Positions 1 to 8,317 of a DNA stretch of 22,531 nt are shown piece by piece. This DNA comes from a virus, in the IMG/VR virus record IMGVR_UViG_3300020222_000954, positions 1-22,531 of that record; one strand, 5' to 3'. The translations under genes were made by a program, and so were the position numbers. The notes beneath the pieces are model-generated. The model was not told the DNA's origin and did not search any database. It worked only from the letters and a program-made list of their open reading frames with translations. How positions within the stretch are numbered: the stretch's first letter is position 1; the number at the start of each line of letters is the position of its first letter.

Positions 1-1104
1 AATAAATGAAGCCCAATTAGATTGATTAGTTGATACCTCCAGTCCAGCAGGGCAAATAACAGATGTTAACATATCAATTCCAGTAATGGATGGGGATTGA
101 ATTTGGTATTGTGTATTAGGTTGTAAATTATTAATATTTACGCCAGATGTTGTAGTTGACGGTAAATTAAAATCATTTGGTGTGTTGTCATTAAAAACAA
201 AAACAGTAGCATTAGCAGTAACAGTTCCTCCAGGACCACTAGCAGTCATTGTATAAGTTTTAGATGCTGGGCTGTTGCTTCCAGCAACAGATTGTAAATT
301 ACTATCAATATTAATGATGCCACTGCTTCCAATTCCAATTACAGATCCAACACCATTATTAATAGAAATACTATTAGCATATTGTGTTGCCCAAGATAGT
401 GAAACAGTATCGCTAGGAGTTCCACTAATACTAGTTTGTGTACTACCAGTAAATGACGTAATTACAGGAGCATAATAATCCCATTGTATTCTAACAGCTC
501 CATCTGCACCAACTCCACCAAAACCACTATTATTTCCCCCGCCACCTCCGCCATATGTACCACCATCTCGGTCACCAGTACAAGATCCACCAGCAGCAGA
601 TCCATCTAAAGCAGTTCCTCGACCACCAGCTCTAGGTGAATTACATCTACCAGAATTTCCATTTTGATTTCCAGCTCCACCACCTTTACCACCATCATCG
701 TCATCTTCACCATTTTGACCAGATGTTTGAATATCACCAGTAGTTCCATCTCCAGCCTGTCCGCCACCATTATCATCAAACCCAGCTTCACCACCGTCGG
801 CAACTACAATCAGAATACCCGTAGTTGCACGGCAAATACTAGCTTGACCATCTCCACCAGTACGGGTATTATTTCCTAATCGCTGACCCCCTCTTCCAAC
901 AGTAATTAAAAATGTAATCCCAGCACCAACAGTTCTAGTGGATCTAGCAAATCCACCGCCGCCGCCTCCTCCTCCCCTGTCATCGGCGGTCTCGTCCTTA
1001 TAACCAGATCCGCCCCCGCCAATACAAGTAGCTGTGACATTTTTAGTGGCAAATGGAGTTTGAAAACTATAATTTCCTGGACTAGTGTAGTCATTTGTTG
1101 GCAT
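1..1104 (-). CDS. Glycine-rich adhesin-like tail fibre protein (3' end outside window)
   Basis: Only the first 368 codons are inside the window and the frame is open at the left edge, so the protein is partial. The start is ATG at 1104, preceded by a clear AAGGAG ribosome site about 7 bases upstream. Residues 1-30 read like the opening beta strands of phage glycine-rich domains. A long Gly-rich stretch with runs of Gly and an acidic EDDDD segment follows, ending in a VRIQWDY strand. Next comes an Ig-like domain (SFTGSTQ to VFVFN) and then the NDNTPNDF module shared with the next two upstream genes. Polyglycine regions are known from T-even tip adhesins such as gp38 of T2 and S16, so a surface-binding role is inferred. 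It is the last visible member of a four-gene paralogous array. It shares 128 of 131 bases with its neighbour over one segment. Confidence 0.8.
   Translation of the reverse strand, partial: MPTNDYTSPGNYSFQTPFATKNVTATCIGGGGSGYKDETADDRGGGGGGGGFARSTRTVGAGITFLITVGRGGQRLGNNTRTGGDGQASICRATTGILIVVADGGEAGFDDNGGGQAGDGTTGDIQTSGQNGEDDDDGGKGGGAGNQNGNSGRCNSPRAGGRGTALDGSAAGGSCTGDRDGGTYGGGGGGNNSGFGGVGADGAVRIQWDYYAPVITSFTGSTQTSISGTPSDTVSLSWATQYANSISINNGVGSVIGIGSSGIINIDSNLQSVAGSNSPASKTYTMTASGPGGTVTANATVFVFNDNTPNDFNLPSTTTSGVNINNLQPNTQYQIQSPSITGIDMLTSVICPAGLEVSTNQSNWASFI
62..192 (-). repeat. 131-bp near-identical segment, copy 1 (pairs with 1573-1703)
   Basis: Aligned at a constant offset of 1511, this segment differs from 1573-1703 at only three positions. 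Both copies encode the NDNTPNDF/ITGIDM part of the shared C-terminal module. Flanking coding sequence on both sides is much less alike. Confidence 0.9.
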
Positions 1105-1115
1105 ATTTTATCTCC

Positions 1116-2786
1116 TTATGTGCTCCTAGGTGTCTGCCAATTGCCAAATACAGCACTTCCTTGTGGTTTTATTCTAATTTGAACATTTGGATTATTTACT
1201 TTTATCTCTACAGGAATTTCAGCATCTGGTGGTGTACCAGAATCTCCCATAACAACTACTGTTGGACTAGTCATATATTGAGATGGTGTGTTAGTTATTT
1301 GATCAATATCTGGATATGGATAATTTACTGAACTGTCACCAAAATCAAATATTTCACTAACGTCTGGTGCTCTAGTAGATATTGTAAATGATTTAGATAA
1401 TGTTCCTACAGTATAATTATATGTTCTAGAATTAATTGCTCCATTAGGATCGCTATTAAATGGTTGAGAAGTAAATCTCAAGAAAAAAGTTTGACTATTA
1501 CTAATGTAAGCCACCGAAGACCAATTTGAACCATTAGTAGAAACTTCTAATCCAGCACTAGTTGTTACTACTGATGTTATCATATCAATTCCAGTAATGG
1601 GTGGGGATTGAATTTGGTATTGTGTATTAGGTTCTAAATTATTAATATTTACGCCAGATGTTGTAGTTGACGGTAAATTAAAATCATTTGGTGTGTTGTC
1701 ATTTCTAACTGAAATAGTAAGATTTTGTGTTGTCGAAACATTTCCAGCATAAAACTTTAAAGTATAGGTGATTGTTGCTGGAGAATTAGTACCAGCAACA
1801 GATTGGAGATTAGTGTCAACGTTGAGAGTTCCAGTAGTTTGCTCAAAGATACTACTAGTACTATCAGTATAAATAAGACTTGGTAGAGGATCTAATTTAT
1901 ATATTTCCAACAAATTTCCATCTTTACAATTCCATTGTAAAGTAGTAGTATCTTGTGGAACTCCAGCATTACCGCTATTTTGAGGATTTGGATTGGCAAT
2001 AAAACTTACTATTTCTGGTGTATATAATGTATACGAAACCCCGACAGATCCATTAGGACTCGCCTCAGATGTATTTAAACTAGAAGATCCATTTACAAGT
2101 GTAGCATAAGACGAATCATATCTACTAGTTCCCCCCATCCCGCCTTCAGCATTCCTCCCACCAGTATTAAACCCAGGTGGTGGATGGTCTCTACCAGAAT
2201 TTCCACCAGCGCCTCCACCAGCGCCCCCGCCGCCACCGCCTCCACCGCCTCCATCGCCGCCCTGAGTTACACCATTTAATCCAGCTCCAATAAGACTATC
2301 AATCAAACCAGTATTCCAACTACTACCATCATTACCTTCAAACCCAGGCAACCTAGGATGACTAGCACCACCGCCACCGCCGCCACCACCTGCGACTATA
2401 ATCCATTTATTAGCAACACTGTCATAGACACCAGTGGCGCCACCACCGCCGCCGCCACCACCAGATGATCCACTGCCCCCACTGCGTCCACCAAATCCAC
2501 CATTTACAAGACCAATACCAAAAATTCCTCTACAATTAGCACAATTAGATGGACCATTTGTGGTTGGAGCAGCCCCAATACTAAATGTTAAATCTCTAGC
2601 AGTAAAATTAGATAGAATAAAAGTTCCTGTTCTACCATCTCCCCTATTACCACCTGGCTGTGAAGCATCATTTCCTCCTCTAGCACCTCTAGCACCAACA
2701 ATTGCTACAGTAACATTTCCAGCATCAGATGGTATGTTAATACTAGTATTAGAAGTATATGTATTGGTAACAACAGTAGAAGCCAT
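1116..2786 (-). CDS. Glycine-rich adhesin-like tail fibre protein, 556 aa
   Basis: A virion surface protein is inferred from composition and context; no enzyme motif is visible. Residues 1-255 form a Gly-rich head with long Gly runs (about 105-117, 133-140, 178-196), an NCANC motif near 81-85 and a closing GVSYTLY strand. Residues about 256-365 (SFIANPNPQ to ISVRN) look like an Ig-type beta domain. Residues about 366-480 form the NDNTPNDF/ITGIDMI module shared by the array. The C-terminal 75 residues carry the FDFGDSSVNYPYPDIDQ and VRIKPQG motifs. A strong GAGGAG ribosome site precedes the ATG. The ATG overlaps the stop of the upstream paralogue by one base (TAATG), so translation is probably coupled. 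The Gly-rich head resembles polyglycine tip adhesins of T-even phages by composition only. Confidence 0.85.
   Translation of the reverse strand: MASTVVTNTYTSNTSINIPSDAGNVTVAIVGARGARGGNDASQPGGNRGDGRTGTFILSNFTARDLTFSIGAAPTTNGPSNCANCRGIFGIGLVNGGFGGRSGGSGSSGGGGGGGGATGVYDSVANKWIIVAGGGGGGGGASHPRLPGFEGNDGSSWNTGLIDSLIGAGLNGVTQGGDGGGGGGGGGGAGGGAGGNSGRDHPPPGFNTGGRNAEGGMGGTSRYDSSYATLVNGSSSLNTSEASPNGSVGVSYTLYTPEIVSFIANPNPQNSGNAGVPQDTTTLQWNCKDGNLLEIYKLDPLPSLIYTDSTSSIFEQTTGTLNVDTNLQSVAGTNSPATITYTLKFYAGNVSTTQNLTISVRNDNTPNDFNLPSTTTSGVNINNLEPNTQYQIQSPPITGIDMITSVVTTSAGLEVSTNGSNWSSVAYISNSQTFFLRFTSQPFNSDPNGAINSRTYNYTVGTLSKSFTISTRAPDVSEIFDFGDSSVNYPYPDIDQITNTPSQYMTSPTVVVMGDSGTPPDAEIPVEIKVNNPNVQIRIKPQGSAVFGNWQTPRST
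1573..1703 (-). repeat. 131-bp near-identical segment, copy 2 (pairs with 62-192)
   Basis: See copy 1: same frame, same protein module in the adjacent paralogue, three mismatches in 131 bases. The sharp edges suggest recent recombination or gene conversion rather than an old duplication. Confidence 0.9.
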
Positions 2787-4447
2787 TATATACTCCTCAC
2801 ATTTTGCCAGCTTCCAAATGTAGAAGTCCCTTGTGGTTTTATTCTTACTTCAACATTTTGATTATTTACTTTTACTTCAACTGGTATTTCAGCATCTCCA
2901 GAAGGTCCGACTTCATTGCCGATTGTCACAGTTGTTGGACTAACTATATATTGAGTTGGAGTATTAGTTACTTGGTCAATATCTGGATATGGATAATTTA
3001 CTTCACTATTGCCAAAATCAAATTTTTCATTTATATTTGGTGCTCTTGTTGTGACATTAAAACTACCACTAGTAGTTCCCACTGTATAATTAATTGTTTT
3101 TTGATTTGTAAGTCCAGATTGACTAGTATTGAAAGGTAATGACGTAAATCTAAAATAAACTGGTTGACTATTTGTTATATAAATTGGATTACTCCAATTA
3201 GATTGATTAGTAGAAAAATCTACACCAGGAGAACTACTTTCTACTTTTGTTATCATATCAATTCCTGTTATTGGTCCAACTTGAACTTGATATTGAACTC
3301 CTGATTCTAAACTACTTAAAGAAATTCCACTTGTGGTTGTAGATGGTATACTAAAACTACTAGGTGAATTATCATTATATACAGATACTGTTATTGGAGC
3401 TGTTGTCACGCTAAAACTATTAGCAAAAAGTCTTAATCTATAAATTTTTTGAGCAGGAGAAACGGAACCAGCAACAGATTGAAGTCCTGTACTGAAAGTA
3501 ACATTACCGTCTGGATTTAAGTTATCGTATAATACAAATGTAGATCCAGTAGATCCTTCTAATATTTGAACTTTTGTTGCATCTGTTGTATCCCAAGTTA
3601 GAGTAATGGTATTACTAGGAACGCCAGCAACGCCACTAGTTTGGGGATTTGGATTGGCAAAAAAAGTATTTAATTCTGGTGTAATAGCAGTATACTTTAA
3701 CCTAATATATCCTGTTGTATTACCAGCACCAGCAGTATTACTTTGAGAAGTTAATGTGGTGACATTACTACGATATCCACTAGAGCCACCGCCGCCGCCA
3801 CTAGTTGAACGAGGGTTACAAAAATCACCACCACCTTGCCCTCCGCCGCCACCACTAGTTCCAGCTCCACCGCCGCCGCCAGATCCACCATCACCAGCCG
3901 CAGCATTACCACCACCGCCACCAGGAGCAATAGATAATGTTCCAGTTGTTGCAGTAAAAGTGCCGCCAGCGGACCCACCCGATCCAGCAGTACATCCCAT
4001 ACCGCCACCACCGCCACCGCCTCCACCAGCAGCAACAATTATATAACTATTCGACAAGGAATCAAAAACTACACTAGCAGCGCCTCCACCACCACCAGCG
4101 CCAGAACTTCCAGTGCCGCCAGTAACACCACTATTGCCACCCTTGGCATTAATATTACTAGCGCCGCCTGTCGAGCTACATCCTCCACATTGAGCAGGTC
4201 TTGCTTGACCTGCACCGCCAGGTAGAAGATTTAAATTTCTAGTAGTATAATCTGGTAAAGTAAAGACACCAACTCTGGCACCACCCCCTGGTTTCCCATT
4301 CCCCGCAGGGGGACCACCATCAGTACCTCCATTTCCACCTTCACCACCTTGAACTGTTAATTGAATATTAACAGCGTTTACTGGTATTGTTACATTTACG
4401 CTGGCACCAGCACTATTATAGGTTGTATCAAAATTAACTTGAGCCAT
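2786..4447 (-). CDS. Glycine-rich adhesin-like tail fibre protein, 553 aa
   Basis: This is a paralogue of the next gene downstream with the same four-part layout. An N-terminal strand region (VNFDTTYNSAG, VNVTIPVNAV) is followed by a Gly-rich head to about residue 250, containing a CGGC motif and ending at GYIRLKYTA. An Ig-like domain (NTFFANPNPQ to VSVYN) follows, then the NDNSPSSF/ITGIDMI module, and a C-terminus with FDFGNSEVNYPYPDIDQ and VRIKPQGTSTFGSW. The ribosome site is weak, but a late-promoter-like CATAAATA lies 22 bases upstream, so this gene may head its own late transcript. A receptor-binding or virion decoration role is inferred from composition and from position after the tail-collar genes. 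The Gly-rich head differs strongly in sequence from those of its neighbours while the C-terminal modules are conserved. Confidence 0.85.
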   Translation of the reverse strand: MAQVNFDTTYNSAGASVNVTIPVNAVNIQLTVQGGEGGNGGTDGGPPAGNGKPGGGARVGVFTLPDYTTRNLNLLPGGAGQARPAQCGGCSSTGGASNINAKGGNSGVTGGTGSSGAGGGGGAASVVFDSLSNSYIIVAAGGGGGGGGGMGCTAGSGGSAGGTFTATTGTLSIAPGGGGGNAAAGDGGSGGGGGAGTSGGGGGQGGGDFCNPRSTSGGGGGSSGYRSNVTTLTSQSNTAGAGNTTGYIRLKYTAITPELNTFFANPNPQTSGVAGVPSNTITLTWDTTDATKVQILEGSTGSTFVLYDNLNPDGNVTFSTGLQSVAGSVSPAQKIYRLRLFANSFSVTTAPITVSVYNDNSPSSFSIPSTTTSGISLSSLESGVQYQVQVGPITGIDMITKVESSSPGVDFSTNQSNWSNPIYITNSQPVYFRFTSLPFNTSQSGLTNQKTINYTVGTTSGSFNVTTRAPNINEKFDFGNSEVNYPYPDIDQVTNTPTQYIVSPTTVTIGNEVGPSGDAEIPVEVKVNNQNVEVRIKPQGTSTFGSWQNVRSI

Positions 4448-4468
4448 TACAGCACAATATTTTTTTAT

Positions 4469-4498
4469 TATTTATGGAATAGTATTAGAACTTGTCAA
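4469..4498 (-). promoter_or_regulatory. Candidate promoter before the Gly-rich adhesin genes (late-like CATAAATA with an upstream TTGACA)
   Basis: On the minus strand CATAAATA (4476-4469) is one base from the T4 late octamer and 22 bases before the ATG of the 553-aa gene. It sits in the widest gap (24 bases) of the structural operon. A perfect TTGACA (4498-4493) lies 16 bases upstream of CATAAA. The upstream part is coding for the end of the lectin gene, so it may be chance. The late-like element is the better supported half. Confidence 0.5.
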
Positions 4499-5785
4499 TG
4501 TTCCAGAAGATCTGGTAGAAAATAGTGTAGGAGTACTATTTGTAATAATTGATGTTCTGGTTGTGATAGATCCGAAAGGAATTTTTAGCAATCCTTGTCT
4601 TAAATATTTCCAGCTTCCAAACGTAGAAGTTCCAGCTGTTTTAATTCTAACTTGAGTTTCGCTGTTATCGGTAAGCATCTCGGTTCCATATGGATTAGAT
4701 AATTCAACATTGTCTACAACTATAGTTGATGGACTGGTTATATATTGAGTTGGAGTATTAGTTACTTGATCAATATCAGGAAATGGAAATGCTGTCATAG
4801 CATCGCCAAAATCAAATAATTCTTCTAGATTTGGTGCTCTAGTTATAACAGAAAAATACTTCCTTAGTGGTCCAATATCAACATACAAAGATTTTGTATT
4901 TGTTAATGCTAAAGGACTTGTGTTAAAAGGTAAAGTGGTTGTTCTTAATAATAACGATTGCCCAGAAGATACTAAAAGAGAATTAGTCCAATTATTTCCA
5001 TTTAAAGAAATTTCAACTCCCGAACTAACAGTTGATGTAGTTCCCATATCAATACCTGTTATTGGTCCAAATGACCAAATGATTGTAGTGTTAGGTTCCT
5101 GGTCAATTTTAGATGGAACAGTATAATCATTCGGAACATTATCGCTATATGAAGAAACAGTTATGGTAGTGGATACGGATTCATTAAGTTCATTTTTTAC
5201 AACTAAAGTATATGTTCTTGTAGCAGGAGAATTAGTACCTACCGAAGATTGTGGTAAATTTGTAATATTTAAATTACCACCTAAAGAACTAACATTCCAC
5301 GTTTCTCCAGCACTACTAGTAATTGTAGCACTACCACCACTGCCATTAGTAGTTGACCACGTTAAAGTAGTTGTATATTGAGGTGTGCCATTAGGGCTAA
5401 TTTGTGGATTTGGAGAAGCAGAAAAAGAATTTATTACAGGAATTGGAACAAATACCTGCTGTGTGCCAGAAGCAGTTAACTGAATAAAAAGTCTCTTATA
5501 AGTTCCTAGACAAGGGTCACCAAATGTACCATTAACAGGATTTACAGATCCCGAAGTCTTGCCGATAAAAGCATTAGAAACGACCCCAAAAGAAGATCCA
5601 GCATGACATCCACCGTAAGTAAAAGATCCACAAGATCCATTAGGAGTTCCATAGCTAGCAAAAACAACTGAAGTAAATTTTGTTGAGTATGTAGCATTAT
5701 TTGGGGCACTTAAAGATATTGATCCACATCCTTCACAATTAGTACCACAGACTGCGGTGGAATAAGGTACGGCTTTAAATCCCAT
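4472..5785 (-). CDS. Tail fibre-like protein with N-terminal SUEL/galactose-binding lectin domain, 437 aa
   Basis: The N-terminal ~110 residues match the SUEL-type (galactose- or rhamnose-binding) lectin pattern. FASYGTPNGSCGSF is at 42-55, GGCHAGSS at 58-65, VVSNAFIGK at 68-76, then FGDPCLGTYKRLFIQ at 88-102. This order resembles the lectin domain at the C-terminus of plant beta-galactosidases and of sea-urchin and fish egg lectins. Cysteines are kept at 52, 60 and 92, but the two that normally flank the IGK motif are replaced (F73, G79), which may mean one lost disulfide. Residues about 117-210 are Ig-like and 210-437 carry the shared array module (VPNDYTVPS, ITGIDMG, FDFGDAMTAFPFPDIDQ, VRIKTAG). 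A sugar-binding role on host lipopolysaccharide or glycan is inferred. It starts 1 bp after the upstream collar gene. Confidence 0.82.
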   Translation of the reverse strand: MGFKAVPYSTAVCGTNCEGCGSISLSAPNNATYSTKFTSVVFASYGTPNGSCGSFTYGGCHAGSSFGVVSNAFIGKTSGSVNPVNGTFGDPCLGTYKRLFIQLTASGTQQVFVPIPVINSFSASPNPQISPNGTPQYTTTLTWSTTNGSGGSATITSSAGETWNVSSLGGNLNITNLPQSSVGTNSPATRTYTLVVKNELNESVSTTITVSSYSDNVPNDYTVPSKIDQEPNTTIIWSFGPITGIDMGTTSTVSSGVEISLNGNNWTNSLLVSSGQSLLLRTTTLPFNTSPLALTNTKSLYVDIGPLRKYFSVITRAPNLEELFDFGDAMTAFPFPDIDQVTNTPTQYITSPSTIVVDNVELSNPYGTEMLTDNSETQVRIKTAGTSTFGSWKYLRQGLLKIPFGSITTRTSIITNSTPTLFSTRSSGTLTSSNTIP

Positions 5786-5786
5786 A

Positions 5787-6680
5787 TCAAATTTTAATAA
5801 TATATTCTACTAAAACATAAGGCATAATAACATTATCTAATTTTTTAACATTCTCTGTGGATAATTGTATAGTGCTAGTTAATCCGTCAGCAGAAATCGT
5901 TTGATTATCATTATACTTAAATTTAAATGTTGTGGCTGCTTTTAATTGAGTGGAAGTGGGAAAAAGTACTTGGTGGTTATGACTAGGATTGTTAACAGCA
6001 TTACTAGCTCCTTGTATTTGCTCTAAATTGTTAGATCCATCAGTTTTTCCACTATTAGATCCTGATCCACCATTGCTGGTCCAATTACTATCTTTCCATT
6101 TTCCTAGATATGTAAAAACTCCAACATCAGCATTATGACCATGAGCTTGAAAATTATCTTCTGTTAAAAAATCTAATGGAGAATATCCAGCATTATCAGA
6201 TACAAAGAAAGGATTCCCACTGAAGTTTATATCAGTGGCTCCAGTAAGATTAAATGTACCAGCGTAAGTAATTGTTGCTGAACTTCCTACTAGAGAACTA
6301 ACTTCAGTTTCTACTCCAACTTTTGATAGTGTAGTATCTTGAGCTGTTGTTAGATTTAGATATTGACCAGAAGCATTTGAGCATCTAATAAATTTTGATC
6401 CTAAATCTGGTAATTGAATAGAATCTGATGATATAGCGTTTGCTCCAGTAGTCACTTTAGCAAATCTACAACTGGTTCCAATTCCTATTACAGAAGCTAA
6501 TATAGGAAACAAATCAGCTTTGTAAATAGTTCCATCACATCTCAAAAATCCAGCGGGAACATAGTTTTTCCAGTTTCCTTGATCTGGAAAATTTGTTGAT
6601 GGAAGTTGTCTCATAAATGGAATAATAGTTCCAGTTGTACCACCAAATTTTGCCTTTTCTACTGAATAATATTTTGCCAT
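5787..6680 (-). CDS. Phage tail collar domain protein, short tail fibre-like, 297 aa
   Basis: Residues 18-66 carry the tail collar pattern: GTIIPFM, then VPAGFLRCDGTIYKADLFPILASVIG, a hallmark of T4 gp12-like short tail fibres and of microcystin-dependent (Mdp) proteins. IQLPDLGSKFIR (88-99) is the usual next strand. Two HxH motifs (H180-G-H182 and H234-N-H236) resemble the metal-binding histidines of T4 gp12, which coordinate zinc along the trimer axis. The C-terminus (VIMPYVLVEYIIKI) is the typical end of collar-domain proteins. The gene lies 1 bp after the upstream collar gene and 1 bp before the lectin gene, so all belong to one transcript. It is shorter than T4 gp12 (527 aa). The role is inferred as a trimeric receptor-binding or baseplate-attached fibre. 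Confidence 0.85.
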   Translation of the reverse strand: MAKYYSVEKAKFGGTTGTIIPFMRQLPSTNFPDQGNWKNYVPAGFLRCDGTIYKADLFPILASVIGIGTSCRFAKVTTGANAISSDSIQLPDLGSKFIRCSNASGQYLNLTTAQDTTLSKVGVETEVSSLVGSSATITYAGTFNLTGATDINFSGNPFFVSDNAGYSPLDFLTEDNFQAHGHNADVGVFTYLGKWKDSNWTSNGGSGSNSGKTDGSNNLEQIQGASNAVNNPSHNHQVLFPTSTQLKAATTFKFKYNDNQTISADGLTSTIQLSTENVKKLDNVIMPYVLVEYIIKI

Positions 6681-6681
6681 T

Positions 6682-8316
6682 TTAGTATGCTCTAATTAAA
6701 TTGGTTATAGCTAAAGATGCTGTAGGTATAGTAAAAATAATTTGAAATGCTCCAGGAACACTATCTGGAGTTACATTAGGTACAACATTAGCAGCTATCG
6801 AATCTGGAATAAAAAGATTACCATTATCATATGTAACATTAAGACTCCCTTGGTGATCATGACATTGAATAACATCTAAAACAGTAAAATTTGTTCTTAC
6901 TGTTTTAGTAAAACTAGTAGCAGCATTATTGAACATGACCGTTGTTGGTGCTACTGTATTATCACTACCTAATCCAGCTGCTAAACCATCATCATAGTTT
7001 ATATAGAAATTTACTGACTTATCATCACTAAAAGGAATATAAGTTCCTTCACGAATTTTTCCATCGAGCCTTAGTTGTTCCAAAGCATTACCAGCAGAAC
7101 TGACATTTCCATTTCCATCTCTTAATTTTTTAGCATCAGTAAACCATCCTTTACCAACGCCATGGGCACCACTAGATGTAAATAAAGCTGTATGAGTTCT
7201 AGCAGGTAATGTACCAGCGATAGATGCTAGAGCATATCTACCAACCCCAGGTTCAAATGGAGCACTGACTGTAATTGTTCCATCTGTTTGTGAACTTCCC
7301 CAAACATTATATCCCTCAAGGCGACCACCTTGACCACAAGCTTGTACTTCTCTGGCACAGAAAATACCTACAGCTGGAAACAAACAATGGGCAAGTTCAC
7401 CAATCACAATTTGTGGACTATCAAAAACACCAACACCTTGTCCTGGATTATCAGAAACATCATTTTTGTTAATACTTAAATATGATCCAGGGTGAAGATG
7501 CTGAGGCATATGTTGCCTTCCTAACTTCCTAGGAACAATATAGATTGGTGTAATATCAAAACCTGGAGTAAATTTTAATTTATTTCCATCAGTATTTTTA
7601 ATAGTTCCCTGAAAAAATCCATTGCCAACAGATGTAACAGTAATTGTGACATTATTAGCAGTTGAATTACCACCAATCAAATTAAATGGTATTGTTAAAG
7701 TATTTCCAGAGACATAACCAGATCCTTTTTGTTTTAAAATGACAGTATATGTTTGGTTGGTATTTTTTACTACATTAAAAAATGCTCCTGTACCAGTTCC
7801 TGATGTAGTAGTAGCAGGGACATTAGAAAATAAAGTTGTAGTCGTACTAGTTGGAGCAGTTCCAGTGAAAGTAAAAGTATTAATAATACCATCTGGATCT
7901 GGGGTATAAGTAAAATTCAAATCAGTTGTGGCATAAACTGTTTGTGGTGGTCCCAAATCTCCTTCAGTTCCAACATATGATGCCACTACACTAGCAGCGG
8001 TTGGAGTATCTACATTAATTGTTGGTTGTGATAGTGTATTACTTGAAAAATATGCAACAGAAATATCTGCTAGTGATTTTTGGTTTACAGTTGGTAATTT
8101 AAATGTACCAGTATAATTTGGAAATGTACCTCCAAAACCTAGTCCACCATATGTGTCTTTTAATACTCTTGCTAGAAGCGGGAATTCATATGCATTTAAT
8201 TCCGCTCCATTACACAAAAGCCAACCTTTCGGAATCCTAGTTAATGACCCACCCCAAGGAACTAAAGATCCTATGGGTTGAGCTTCAGCAGTACGTACTG
8301 TGTTATAACTTGCCAT
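6682..8316 (-). CDS. Phage tail collar domain protein, long form, 544 aa
   Basis: The N-terminus (QPIGSLVPWGGSLTRIPKGWLLCNGAELNAYEFPLLARVL, residues 13-52) is a tail collar domain, continued by FPNYTGTFKLP at 65-75. Residues about 145-235 form an inserted beta domain (GTGTGAFFNVVKN, GSGYVSGNTLTIP, VTITVTSV) of a kind I recall as repeated in cyanophage structural proteins. Candidate metal-binding histidines are HMPQHLH (269-275) and CHDH (485-488). The length is close to T4 gp12, so it may be the main short tail fibre and its 297-aa neighbour a duplicate with its own specificity. The start ATG lies 1 base after the TAA of the giant upstream gene, which gives tight translational coupling. No ligand can be assigned from sequence. 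Confidence 0.83.
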   Translation of the reverse strand: MASYNTVRTAEAQPIGSLVPWGGSLTRIPKGWLLCNGAELNAYEFPLLARVLKDTYGGLGFGGTFPNYTGTFKLPTVNQKSLADISVAYFSSNTLSQPTINVDTPTAASVVASYVGTEGDLGPPQTVYATTDLNFTYTPDPDGIINTFTFTGTAPTSTTTTLFSNVPATTTSGTGTGAFFNVVKNTNQTYTVILKQKGSGYVSGNTLTIPFNLIGGNSTANNVTITVTSVGNGFFQGTIKNTDGNKLKFTPGFDITPIYIVPRKLGRQHMPQHLHPGSYLSINKNDVSDNPGQGVGVFDSPQIVIGELAHCLFPAVGIFCAREVQACGQGGRLEGYNVWGSSQTDGTITVSAPFEPGVGRYALASIAGTLPARTHTALFTSSGAHGVGKGWFTDAKKLRDGNGNVSSAGNALEQLRLDGKIREGTYIPFSDDKSVNFYINYDDGLAAGLGSDNTVAPTTVMFNNAATSFTKTVRTNFTVLDVIQCHDHQGSLNVTYDNGNLFIPDSIAANVVPNVTPDSVPGAFQIIFTIPTASLAITNLIRAY

Positions 8317-8317
8317 A

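Noticed and set aside
606-1094. Minus-strand short frames at 606-803 and 906-1094
   Set aside because: Out-of-frame shadows of the partial Gly-rich gene, which reads through from 1104 to the window edge without a stop.
2434-2823. Plus-strand proline-rich 129-aa frame (and a similar one at 3756-4046)
   Set aside because: Polyproline here is just the complement of Gly codon runs in the adhesin genes.
1-5785. Diversity-generating retroelement as explanation for variable adhesin tips
   Set aside because: No reverse transcriptase gene is in the window, and the 131-bp block lacks the adenine-focused mismatch pattern of a template/variable repeat pair.
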